This document shows, piece after piece, positions 8,013-15,353 of a DNA stretch of 64,000 nucleotides. Location: positions 62,001-126,000 of the forward strand of contig CAVOXT010000003.1 in the NCBI GenBank assembly GCA_963700495.1, given 5' to 3'. A model generated the notes under the pieces. That model was given only the letters and a program-made list of their open reading frames with translations, was not told where the DNA came from and ran no database searches. Positions within the stretch are counted from its first letter, which is position 1, and every line of letters starts with the position of its first letter. A program made the position numbers and the translations under genes. This DNA is from JACCTU01 sp963700495 (GTDB lineage Bacteria; Actinomycetota; Thermoleophilia; Gaiellales; Gaiellaceae).

Positions 8013-9008
8013 TCAACCCGCCGACTGGCCCGCGTCTCGATAGATCTGGGCCACGATTGCGCTCTCCCCTTCGAAGAAGCGCTCGCCCACCTCGGGCCAA
8101 CCGCCGAGATCCGCGATCGTGAAGAGGTGGCGGGGCTCGGGGAAGTCGGCACGACGTGCCACCGTCTCGAGCACGGGCCGGTAGCCGGCGTCGGCGAACA
8201 GCTGCTGAGCCTCCTCGGAGCGCAGGAAGTCCACGAAGGCATGCGCCTTGGCCGCGTTCTCGCTCTTCGCGACGACGGCGACCGGATTCTCGATCAGGAT
8301 CGTCTCGTCCGGGAGGACGTAGTCGAGCGGCTGCCCTTTGTCCTGCGCGAAGATCGCCTCGTTCTCGTAGGCGAGCAGCACGTCGCCGCGACCGGCCATG
8401 AAGGTCTGGAGCGACTCACGCGCGCTCTTGTCGGACGAGACGACGTTGCCGATCAGCCCGCGCAGGTACTCGACCGCCTGCTCGTGCGAGCGCCCTCGCT
8501 CGAGCTGCGCGCCGTACGCCGCCATGAGGTTCCAGCGGGCGCCTCCCGATGTGAACGGGTTCGGCGTGACGATGTCCACGTCGTCGCGAAGCAGGTCGTC
8601 CCACGTGCGGATGCCCTTTGGGTTGCCTTTGCGAACCGCGAAGACGACCACGGAGTCCGTGACCATTCCCTTGTGCGCGTCGTTCGCCCAGTCGGACGCG
8701 ACGAGCCCCTCGTCCACGAGCCGCGTCACGTCCGGCTCGAGCGAGAAGGCCACGACGTCGGCATCGAGACCCGAGGCGACGGCGCGGCTCTGCTCGCCCG
8801 ACGCGCCGTACGACGTCGAGAACGAGACGCCGCTGCCGGCCGGCGTCTCCGTGAACCGCTTCGTCAGCACCTCGTACACCTCGCGCGGCGTCGAGTAGGC
8901 GACGAGCGTCAGCTCACCGCCGTCGCCGCCCGCACCGCCCGCGGAATCCGAGCCACCGCACCCGGCGACGGCCAGGACGGCGAAGAGCAGCGCGATGAGA
9001 CGAGTCAT
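8013..9008 (-). CDS. Sulfate-binding lipoprotein of the sulfate ABC transporter
   Basis: A 331-residue paralog of the next gene. It opens with a lipoprotein signal (LLFAVLAVAGCGGSD; lipobox Cys about residue 17), then the same pocket motifs: TLVAYSTPREVYE, TSYGASGEQSRAV, NPKGIRTWDDL, FTSGGARWNLMAAYG, GRGDVLLAYENEA. It captures sulfate or thiosulfate at the outer membrane face for CysTWA. The ATG at 9008 forms an ATGA overlap with the DUF4395 gene. An 83-bp gap with the regulatory leader separates it from its non-lipidated paralog. Two dissimilar paralogs in tandem may differ in affinity or oxyanion preference. Confidence 0.93.
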   Translation of the reverse strand: MTRLIALLFAVLAVAGCGGSDSAGGAGGDGGELTLVAYSTPREVYEVLTKRFTETPAGSGVSFSTSYGASGEQSRAVASGLDADVVAFSLEPDVTRLVDEGLVASDWANDAHKGMVTDSVVVFAVRKGNPKGIRTWDDLLRDDVDIVTPNPFTSGGARWNLMAAYGAQLERGRSHEQAVEYLRGLIGNVVSSDKSARESLQTFMAGRGDVLLAYENEAIFAQDKGQPLDYVLPDETILIENPVAVVAKSENAAKAHAFVDFLRSEEAQQLFADAGYRPVLETVARRADFPEPRHLFTIADLGGWPEVGERFFEGESAIVAQIYRDAGQSAG

Positions 9009-9487
9009 CGTCCCGGCTGCGGGGGGAGCGGGCAGGAGACGAACGGTCGGCCGCTCAGACGGCAGGCGAGCTTGTACGCCTCGCAGCCGGTGCAGAACCC
9101 GGTCGCCGCAGCGAGCAGCGCCAGGGCCGCGACGAGCAGCCCGAGCGCGACGCCGGCCGTTTCCGCGCCCGCTCCGTACGCCACCGACGCCGCGGTGAGG
9201 ACGACGAGCCCGACCATGTTCGCGACACGCGGCGGACGCGAGTCCTCGAGCGGTCCCTCGCCGAAGCGCGGCTGCACGAGCTCGAAGTACGCGAGGCAGG
9301 GCAGGCAGTACCGGCGCCCGAAGACGAGCCCGACGGCAAGCTGCAGCGCGAGCAGAGCCAGCAGCCACCACCAGCCTGTCGCGACCGCGAGCACCGACAG
9401 CGTCCCGATCACCGCCTGGTTGAACCGCGGCGCGCGCGAGTCGATCACGTCGGTGTCGACGTAGGGATCGGCCGTCCGCAGGGTCAC
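9005..9487 (-). CDS. DUF4395 membrane protein in the sulfate-assimilation operon
   Basis: A 160-residue protein with about four membrane segments, matching the DUF4395 family. Two CXXC pairs stand out: RYCLPC (about residue 63) between the first hairpins and FCTGCEAYKLAC near the C-terminus. The family is often found near thioredoxin-like or sulfur genes, but its biochemical role is not established. The GTG at 9487 overlaps the sat stop as GTGA, and its own stop overlaps the next start as ATGA, so it is firmly inside the sulfate operon. The cysteine pairs suggest redox or metal/sulfur handling in the membrane; that is inference. Confidence 0.75.
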   Translation of the reverse strand: MTLRTADPYVDTDVIDSRAPRFNQAVIGTLSVLAVATGWWWLLALLALQLAVGLVFGRRYCLPCLAYFELVQPRFGEGPLEDSRPPRVANMVGLVVLTAASVAYGAGAETAGVALGLLVAALALLAAATGFCTGCEAYKLACRLSGRPFVSCPLPPQPGR

Positions 9488-10620
9488 GAGCGATAGGCCT
9501 CGATGAGCACCTCGGCGACCTCCGGGCGTGTGAACTCGGTCGGCGGAACCTCTCCCGCACCGAGCATCTCGCGCACCATCGTCCCCGAGAGGAAGACGTG
9601 CTGCTCCCGGTCGTGCGGGCAGGTCTTCGCGCTCGCCATCGAGCCGCACGCCTTGCACCAGAACGAGTGCTCGAAGAACATCGGCTCGATGTCGAGCTCG
9701 TGCGGTTCGAGCTCGTCGAAGATCAGCTGTGCGTCGTAGGTGCCGTAGTAGTCGCCCACACCGGCGTGGTCCCGGCCGACGATGAAGTGCGAGCAGCCGT
9801 AGTTCTTCCGGCAGATCGCGTGCCAGATCGCCTCGCGCGGCCCGGCGTAGCGCATCGCCGCGGGGAACGCCGACAGGAGCACGCGCTCGGGCGGGTAGTA
9901 GTCGTCGAGCAGCGTCCGATAGCACTGCACGCGCACGTCCGCAGGCACGTCGTCCCCCTTGGTCTCTCCGACGAGAGGGTGGATCAGCAGTCCGTCGACC
10001 GTCTCGAGCGCGACCTTGGTCAGGTACTCGTGCGCGCGGTGGATCGGGTTCCGCGTCTGGAAGCCGACGACGCGCTTCCAACCGCGCTCGGCGAAGGCCG
10101 CACGTGTGTCGCGGGGATCGAGGGCGAGCTCGGGGAACTCCGGCTCGGGCCGCTCGAAGACCGTGACTCGACCCGACAGGTAGTTCGGCTTCTGCGAGTA
10201 GAGCCGCGCCACGCCCGGGTGCGCCGCGTCGGTGGTGCGGAAGACTTGTTGCGCTTCTGTTTCGGTGGCACACGGGTACACCTGGGCCACCTCGAGCACC
10301 GCGAGCTTGCGCCCGGCCTCGTCGGCAAGCGCGACACGATCGTGGGTGGGCCGCTCGTCGACGGCAAGGCACACCGGGATGGCCCACGGGAGCCCATTCG
10401 CAAGGCGCATCTCCTCGAGCACGCGCTCGTAGTCCTCCTGGCCCATGAACCCGTCGAGCGGGGAGAGGGCACCCGACGCGATCATGTCCAGGTCGGACAC
10501 CTCTCGCGACGTGAGCGTCACGACCTCGAGCGAGTCGAGGTCGTCCGGCCGCTCGCCGGTCCGGTCGACCAGCTCGCCGCCGTGCGGACGGATCAGCCGG
10601 TCGGTCGCAACCGCGGTCAC
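9484..10620 (-). CDS. sat: Sulfate adenylyltransferase (ATP sulfurylase), single-subunit type
   Basis: A 378-residue Sat-type ATP sulfurylase, which makes adenosine 5'-phosphosulfate (APS) from ATP and sulfate in the cytoplasm. It shows QTRNPIHRAHEY (the HXXH nucleotide-binding motif, about residue 190), GRDHAGVGDYYG and a C-terminal CKACGSMASAKTCPH, a Cys/His cluster seen in zinc-binding bacterial and archaeal Sat proteins. It is unrelated to the two-subunit CysDN enzyme. The GTG at 10620 overlaps the cysC stop as GTGA. The length is normal and no APS-kinase domain is fused. Confidence 0.95.
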   Translation of the reverse strand: MTAVATDRLIRPHGGELVDRTGERPDDLDSLEVVTLTSREVSDLDMIASGALSPLDGFMGQEDYERVLEEMRLANGLPWAIPVCLAVDERPTHDRVALADEAGRKLAVLEVAQVYPCATETEAQQVFRTTDAAHPGVARLYSQKPNYLSGRVTVFERPEPEFPELALDPRDTRAAFAERGWKRVVGFQTRNPIHRAHEYLTKVALETVDGLLIHPLVGETKGDDVPADVRVQCYRTLLDDYYPPERVLLSAFPAAMRYAGPREAIWHAICRKNYGCSHFIVGRDHAGVGDYYGTYDAQLIFDELEPHELDIEPMFFEHSFWCKACGSMASAKTCPHDREQHVFLSGTMVREMLGAGEVPPTEFTRPEVAEVLIEAYRS

Positions 10621-11216
10621 GCCGTCACGCCTGACTCGACCAGCCCGAGCTCCTCGAGCTTCGAGACGATCAGCCGGGCCGAGTCCTCGGGGTCGTGCTG
10701 CTCGGTGTCGACGACGAGCTCGGGGCTCACGGGCTCCTCGTAGGGATCGTCGACGCCGGTGAAGCCCTTGATCTCGCCGGCGAACGCCTTCTCGTAGAGC
10801 CCTTTCACGTCGCGCCTCGCGCACTCCTCGACAGACGCCTTCACGTGCACCTCGACAAACGTGCCCCACTCCTCGACCATCGCGCGGGCCTTCTGCCGCG
10901 TCTCCTCGTACGGCGAGATCGCAGCGGCGATCACGGCGCCGCCCTGGCGCGTCAAGCGCGACGCGACCCAGCCGATCCGCTCGATGTTCGTGTCGCGGTC
11001 CTCCTTCGAGAACCCGAGCCCTTTGGAGAGATGGGTTCGAACCGTGTCGCCGTCGAGGTACTCGACGACGTGGCCGCGGCGCTCGAGCTCGGGGCCGACG
11101 AGGTGCGCGATCGTGGACTTGCCTGCGCCCGAGAGCCCGGTGAACCAGAGCGTGAACCCGCCGTCGCGGCGGCGGTCGGACTCCGGGTGCTCGTGCGCGT
11201 AGATGTGCTCAGTCAT
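10617..11216 (-). CDS. cysC: Adenylylsulfate kinase (APS kinase)
   Basis: A 199-residue P-loop kinase with FTGLSGAGKST (about 24-34), the substrate motif LDGDTVRTHLSKGLGFS and a DVKGLYEKA lid segment, typical of CysC. It phosphorylates APS to PAPS. With a cysH of the iron-sulfur APS-reductase type next door, PAPS is not strictly needed for reduction; it may serve sulfotransferases or a dual-specificity reductase. It overlaps cysH by 8 bp upstream and sat by 4 bp downstream. Start ATG at 11216. Confidence 0.95.
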   Translation of the reverse strand: MTEHIYAHEHPESDRRRDGGFTLWFTGLSGAGKSTIAHLVGPELERRGHVVEYLDGDTVRTHLSKGLGFSKEDRDTNIERIGWVASRLTRQGGAVIAAAISPYEETRQKARAMVEEWGTFVEVHVKASVEECARRDVKGLYEKAFAGEIKGFTGVDDPYEEPVSPELVVDTEQHDPEDSARLIVSKLEELGLVESGVTA

Positions 11217-11889
11217 TGCTCTCCTTGATCAGCGGTGCGTTCAGGTGGATGCCGCACTCGAGCTTGTCCGAGCCGGCCCAGCGGCCGGCCCGCTCGTCCT
11301 CGCCGGCGCTGACCGGCCGGGTGCAGTGGATGCACCCGATCGACGGGTAGCCCCGGTCGTGCAGCGGGTTGTACGGAATCTCGTTGACGGCGATGTAGGC
11401 GTCGACGCGCTTCGAGTCCCACTCGACGATGGGCTGGATCTTCCAGACGCCGTAGCGCTCGGACCACTCGACCTTCTGCGCGTTCGCGCGCGTCGGAGAC
11501 TGCTCGCGTCGGATCCCCGTGATCCACGCGTCGTAGCCGGCCAGCGCCCGCTCGAGCGGTTCGACCTTGCGGATCCCGCAGCAGCGGTCCGGGTCGGTCT
11601 CCCAGAGCCGGTCCGGCGGATCGACGGGCCGGAAGGACTTCAGCTCGAGCCCGTACCGCTCGACGAGCCTGTCCCGCGTCGCATACGTCTCGGGGAAGAG
11701 CACGAGCGTGTCGAGCTCGACCACGTCGACCTCGAGCCCGAGGTCGCTGATCATGTGAACGAGCGCCGAGGACTGCCGCTGCCACGAGCACGTCAGGCAA
11801 AGCCGGTCGCCGAAGCGCTCGTGCGCCCACACGAGCAGCTCCTCCGCCGTCAGCTCAGCGACGTCAGGTGGCTGCAGGCTCGCCGCCAA
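11209..11889 (-). CDS. cysH: Adenylylsulfate (APS) reductase, iron-sulfur type
   Basis: A 226-residue thioredoxin-dependent reductase that turns APS into sulfite and AMP. It carries the paired cysteines CCGIRK (about 103) and CIHC (about 190) that hold the [4Fe-4S] cluster of APS-using enzymes, and the catalytic cysteine in the C-terminal ECGIH motif. The start is a TTG at 11889, six bases after a strong AAGGAGG located inside the end of the upstream comA-like gene (26-bp overlap). Its product, sulfite, has no sulfite reductase encoded nearby, but the neighbouring ComA-like enzyme uses sulfite as substrate. Confidence 0.93.
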   Translation of the reverse strand: MAASLQPPDVAELTAEELLVWAHERFGDRLCLTCSWQRQSSALVHMISDLGLEVDVVELDTLVLFPETYATRDRLVERYGLELKSFRPVDPPDRLWETDPDRCCGIRKVEPLERALAGYDAWITGIRREQSPTRANAQKVEWSERYGVWKIQPIVEWDSKRVDAYIAVNEIPYNPLHDRGYPSIGCIHCTRPVSAGEDERAGRWAGSDKLECGIHLNAPLIKESND

Positions 11890-12652
11890 GCAAGACCTCC
11901 TTGAGCGTGTCGCCGCGCAGCCCCAGGCGGAGCGTCTCGAGCGGGATGACCTCGTCCGGCGGAATGTTCCCGAGGTTGACGTTCGGGCCGAAGTGCTTCA
12001 CGAACCACGCTTGCGAGGACTTCGTCGGCGCCTCGAAGATCAGCTCTCCGACGGCGATCTCGTGCACGATCTCGTCGATCAGGCCCGTGCGCATCTCGCC
12101 GGTCGGCCGGTAGATCCCCGCCGTACCGCCTTCGCGGCCTTCGGCGATCACCTTCCACGCCCCGGCCTCGAGCTCCTCCTTGATCCACTCGACCCACTGG
12201 TAGGGCGCGAACACGACCTCGGCATCCTTCGACCCGACCTCGCTCAGCACGGTGAAGTCACGGGCGAAGTCGGCGATCAGCTCGAGCTTGCGCTCTCGCG
12301 GGATCTCGATCGTTCCGTCCGAGATCTCGACGTGCGAGAAGCGCTGCTCGACCAGCCACGACTTGAACTCGTCGATGCGGTTGCGCGCGTAGACGACCTC
12401 GAAGAGCGTCCCGCCGCACACGACCGGCGTTTCGAACGAGCGGTAGAGCGCGATCTTCTTCTCGAGGTTGTTCGTGACGTAGCTCGTGCCCCAGCCGAGC
12501 TTGACGATGTCGACGAACTGCCCGCCGGTGTCGAAGAGCCCCTCGATGTCGCGCAGGTTCAGACCCTTGTCGATGACATGGGTCAGGCCTTCGGCGCGAG
12601 GCTTGCCGGGGCGCTGGGGGAGGTCGAGAAAGTCGCCGTTAGAACCGTGCAA
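11864..12652 (-). CDS. Phosphosulfolactate synthase family protein (ComA-like)
   Basis: A 262-residue TIM-barrel protein of the phosphosulfolactate synthase family. Characterised members add sulfite to phosphoenolpyruvate to give (R)-phosphosulfolactate, the first step of methanogen coenzyme M synthesis; a Bacillus homolog makes sulfolactate. Family elements visible are THVIDKG (about 25), VDIVKLGWGTSYV (about 47-60), VEISDGT, LSEVGSKD (about 135) and EGREGGTAGIY (about 170). The TTG start at 12652 follows GAAGGAG and overlaps the fumarase beta gene by 14 bp; the 3' end carries the ribosome-binding site of cysH. Coupling to cysH strongly suggests use of the sulfite it makes. The true product in this organism is not shown. 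Confidence 0.85.
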   Translation of the reverse strand: MHGSNGDFLDLPQRPGKPRAEGLTHVIDKGLNLRDIEGLFDTGGQFVDIVKLGWGTSYVTNNLEKKIALYRSFETPVVCGGTLFEVVYARNRIDEFKSWLVEQRFSHVEISDGTIEIPRERKLELIADFARDFTVLSEVGSKDAEVVFAPYQWVEWIKEELEAGAWKVIAEGREGGTAGIYRPTGEMRTGLIDEIVHEIAVGELIFEAPTKSSQAWFVKHFGPNVNLGNIPPDEVIPLETLRLGLRGDTLKEVLLGGEPAAT

Positions 12653-13226
12653 AGAGCTCCTTCAACTTCGCCTGCGCACGCTCCTGGACGTCGTGGTAGA
12701 GCGAGTTGCCGTGCGCGTCGATGCCGACGGTGAGCGGCCCGAAGTCCTTGACGCGGAACTTCCAGAGGCACTCCGGCATCAGCTCCTCCCAGGCGACCTC
12801 CTCGATCTCCTCGATCTGCGTCGTCTCGAGCGCCGCAGCTCCGCCGACGATCGCGAAGTAGACCATCCCGAGCCTCTGCATCGGCTCGATCGCCTCGTCG
12901 GGGAAGCCGCCCTTGCCGCAGATGGCCCTGACCCCGTACTGCGTGCCGAGCGGCTCGGTGAAGCGGACCATGCGGGCGCTCGTGGTCGTTCCGATGCAGA
13001 CCTTCTCGTAGCGCCCGTTCTCGAGCTTGCGCACGCCCGGGGCCGTGTGCAGCAGGAACGCGCCTCGCAGGTCCATCGGCGGCTCGACGCCCTGGTCGAA
13101 GATCCTCATCTGCGTGCGGTCGCGGATCCCGATGATGTGGCCCTGGACGGTCACCTCGTCGCCCGCGCGGAGCTTGAGGATCTCGTTCTCGTCCGTGATC
13201 GGGAACGTGACTTCGTGGGTCGCCAT
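12639..13226 (-). CDS. Class I fumarate hydratase family, beta subunit (C-terminal domain type)
   Basis: A 195-residue protein matching the beta subunit (FumA C-terminal/TtdB-like) of two-subunit iron-sulfur hydro-lyases. Motifs include DLRGAFLLHTAPGV (about 55), GTTTSARM (about 85) and GKGGFPDEAIEPM, the last near the substrate carboxylate site. With the alpha subunit it would reversibly hydrate fumarate to malate; L-tartrate dehydratase and other substrates are possible in this family. The ATG at 13226 overlaps the alpha-subunit stop (TGATG). Translation passes directly into the ComA-like gene. Confidence 0.88.
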   Translation of the reverse strand: MATHEVTFPITDENEILKLRAGDEVTVQGHIIGIRDRTQMRIFDQGVEPPMDLRGAFLLHTAPGVRKLENGRYEKVCIGTTTSARMVRFTEPLGTQYGVRAICGKGGFPDEAIEPMQRLGMVYFAIVGGAAALETTQIEEIEEVAWEELMPECLWKFRVKDFGPLTVGIDAHGNSLYHDVQERAQAKLKELFARF

Positions 13227-14125
13227 CAGAACTCGCGATCGAAGTCGACGGCGCCGTCGGGGCCGATGTGGGCGGATGCGCGCCGCGCAGCCCAGCACTG
13301 GTAGTTGACGGCCACGGGGTTGAGCGTCATGTGCGTGTCCGCGTGCTCGATGTGGCACTGGAGCACCGTCACGTCTCCGCCGAGGCCCATAGGCCCGATC
13401 CCGGTCTCGTTCAGGAGCGCGAACAGCTCGTCCTCGAGCTGTGCGACGATCGGGTCCCCGTTGCGCGTTCCGATCGGCCGCATGATCGCCTCCTTCGCGA
13501 GGTGCATCGCGTAGTCCGCGCTGCCGCCGATCCCGACGCCGACGATCCCGGGCGGGCACGGCTTCCCGCCGGCGCCGACGATCGACTCGAGCACGAACTG
13601 CTTGATCCCCTTCACGCCGTCGGCGGGGACGCACATCTTCAGGAAGCTCATGTTCTCGCTGCCGGAGCCCTTGGGCACGCACTTGACGTCGAGCCCGTCC
13701 CAGTCCTGGATGAACTCCCAGTGCACGATCGGCAGCCGGTAGCCGATGTTCGGGCCGGTGTTCTCGCGCGTGATCGTGTGCACGGCGTTCGAGCGCAGCG
13801 GGTGCTCGATCGTCGCGCGCGCGGTGCCGTCGCGCAGGCCCTCGTAGATCCTCGCCGGGTGGAGCGGGAAGTGCTCGCCGACGCGGCAGTGGTAGACCGC
13901 GATGCCGGTGTCCTGGCAGACGAGATTCTTCTCGTCGTCCGCGATGCCGACGTTGCGGACGATGGTCTCGAGGACGCGGCGTCCCGGCACGGAGGTCTCG
14001 CGATCCCGCGCTGCGACCAGCGCGTCGCGAAGGTCCTGCGGGATGTCCTTCAGCGCCCAGACGTAGAGGTGCGCAGCCGCGTCCTCGACGACGAGCTGCA
14101 GATCGGTCGTCACGTCAACGCTCAT
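13226..14125 (-). CDS. Class I fumarate hydratase family, alpha subunit
   Basis: A 299-residue iron-sulfur subunit. Cluster cysteines are seen in VCQDTGIA (about 70), KPCPPGIVGVGIGG (about 190) and VLQCHIEH (about 265); the motif PKGSGSENMS marks the active site. It pairs with the beta subunit to form an oxygen-sensitive [4Fe-4S] hydro-lyase. The ATG at 14125 is chosen over an upstream start because it overlaps the flavoprotein stop as ATGA. It could be ordinary fumarase, but its place between a fumarate-reductase-like flavoprotein and a phosphosulfolactate synthase leaves room for a related C4 or sulfo-dicarboxylate substrate. Confidence 0.9.
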   Translation of the reverse strand: MSVDVTTDLQLVVEDAAAHLYVWALKDIPQDLRDALVAARDRETSVPGRRVLETIVRNVGIADDEKNLVCQDTGIAVYHCRVGEHFPLHPARIYEGLRDGTARATIEHPLRSNAVHTITRENTGPNIGYRLPIVHWEFIQDWDGLDVKCVPKGSGSENMSFLKMCVPADGVKGIKQFVLESIVGAGGKPCPPGIVGVGIGGSADYAMHLAKEAIMRPIGTRNGDPIVAQLEDELFALLNETGIGPMGLGGDVTVLQCHIEHADTHMTLNPVAVNYQCWAARRASAHIGPDGAVDFDREF

Positions 14126-15303
14126 GCCTTCGCTTTCTCCGCGGCGGCCTTGCCTGCGCGGCGGCCGAACACGGTGCACTCGAGGAGGGAGTTGCCCATC
14201 ATGCGGTTCCGCCCGTGGGTGCCGCCGGCGATCTCACCGCAGGCGAAGACTCCTTCGAGCGTCGTCTCGGCATGCTCGTCGATCACGAGCCCGCCGTTCT
14301 GGTAGTGGAGGACGGGGTACGTGAAGAGCGGTTCGCGCAGAGGGTCGATGCCGCCGCCGCGGTAGCGCCTGAGCATGTACGGCAGCGAGATCTCGGCGTC
14401 GGCCTCCGCGATGCGCGTCGTGTCGAGATAGACGGCCGGGCGGCCGTCGGGCGTCTCGACGCCCTTGCCGTTCGCCACCTCGTCGAAGATCGCCTGCGAG
14501 ACCGCGTCGCGCGGACCGAGCGAGTCGGTGAACTCCTCGCGGTCGGCGTTCAGCAGGACGGCGCCGTACGCACGCGTCGTCTCCGGGATCGAGTAGCCCT
14601 GCATCGTCTCAGGCCACGCTCCGCCGTTCGGGTGGTACTGGAGCGCGTCGAGGTCCCGCGCCTCGGCGCCGAGGTCGAGCGCGATCTGCGTCACCTCGCC
14701 TGTCGCCCCGGGGTGGTTGGTGGAGAGCTCGCCTCGCTCCTCGGCCTCCCGGTAGCACCGGCCACCCGCCGCGAGGACGACCGTTGCCGCTTCGAGCACG
14801 TGCTCGCCGCAGCGGGCGCGCCAGCCGTGCTCGATCGGCTCGAGCTCGACGAGCGGAGACTTCGAGAACGTCGTGACGCTCGACGACTCAACCGCTTCGC
14901 GCAGCGCCTTCGTGATCGCGTGCCCCGTGCGGTCGCCGACCTGGAGCAGGCGCTTTCGTGTCGCACCGCCGCAGCGCGCAAGGCGGTAGCCGCCGTTGTC
15001 GCGCGTGAACTCGACGCCGAGCTCCTCCAGCCAGTGGATCGCCGAGGGCGCCTCCGTCGTCAGGACCTCGACGAGCCGGGGGTCCGCGGTCTGATGGCTC
15101 GAGTTCCAGACGTCCTCGGCGTGGACCTCCGGCGAGTCGTCCTCTCCGAATGCGGCCTGAATCCCGCCCTGCGCCTTCGCCGAGTTGCACGACTGGAGCG
15201 AGCCCTTCGCCGCCACGGCCACGCGGGCGCCGGAGCGCTCAGCTGCAACTGCGGCAGCCAGGCCCGAGGCCCCGCTGCCGATCACGAGCACGTCGTACTG
15301 CAC
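14122..15303 (-). CDS. Short FAD-dependent fumarate reductase/L-aspartate oxidase-like flavoprotein
   Basis: A 393-residue flavoprotein of the SdhA/FrdA/NadB superfamily. It has the N-terminal dinucleotide motif VIGSGASGLAAAVAAE, the covalent-loop region NSAKAQGGIQAAFG, a capping domain with TGHAITKALRE, and the closing FAD motif FACGEIAGGTHGRNRMMGNSLLE. It lacks the C-terminal helical domain of SdhA and NadB (normally 530-600 residues). It may reduce or oxidise a C4 dicarboxylate. The GTG at 15303 has no Shine-Dalgarno sequence; a TAGATT hexamer lies six bases upstream, so the transcript may be leaderless. It is first after the LysR-type box and is coupled to the fumarase genes. Confidence 0.8.
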   Translation of the reverse strand: MQYDVLVIGSGASGLAAAVAAERSGARVAVAAKGSLQSCNSAKAQGGIQAAFGEDDSPEVHAEDVWNSSHQTADPRLVEVLTTEAPSAIHWLEELGVEFTRDNGGYRLARCGGATRKRLLQVGDRTGHAITKALREAVESSSVTTFSKSPLVELEPIEHGWRARCGEHVLEAATVVLAAGGRCYREAEERGELSTNHPGATGEVTQIALDLGAEARDLDALQYHPNGGAWPETMQGYSIPETTRAYGAVLLNADREEFTDSLGPRDAVSQAIFDEVANGKGVETPDGRPAVYLDTTRIAEADAEISLPYMLRRYRGGGIDPLREPLFTYPVLHYQNGGLVIDEHAETTLEGVFACGEIAGGTHGRNRMMGNSLLECTVFGRRAGKAAAEKAKA

Positions 15304-15309
15304 CCGATG

Positions 15310-15353
15310 AATCTATCACCGATGTCGTAATCAGTCGCATAAGGCTTACTTAT
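15310..15353 (-). promoter_or_regulatory. Promoter region with a LysR-type box (ATAA-N7-TTAT)
   Basis: The 50-bp gap between the MFS gene and the flavoprotein gene holds a perfect 4-7-4 dyad, ATAA at 15339-15342 and TTAT at 15350-15353, the T-N11-A form bound by LysR-type regulators. A second copy of the same pattern overlaps the start of the lysR gene at 18480-18494, and both are flanked by GACTGAT. A possible -10 hexamer TAGATT (15310-15315, minus strand) lies downstream. The inference is that the LysR protein encoded upstream controls entry into the fumarase/sulfate genes. Confidence 0.55.
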
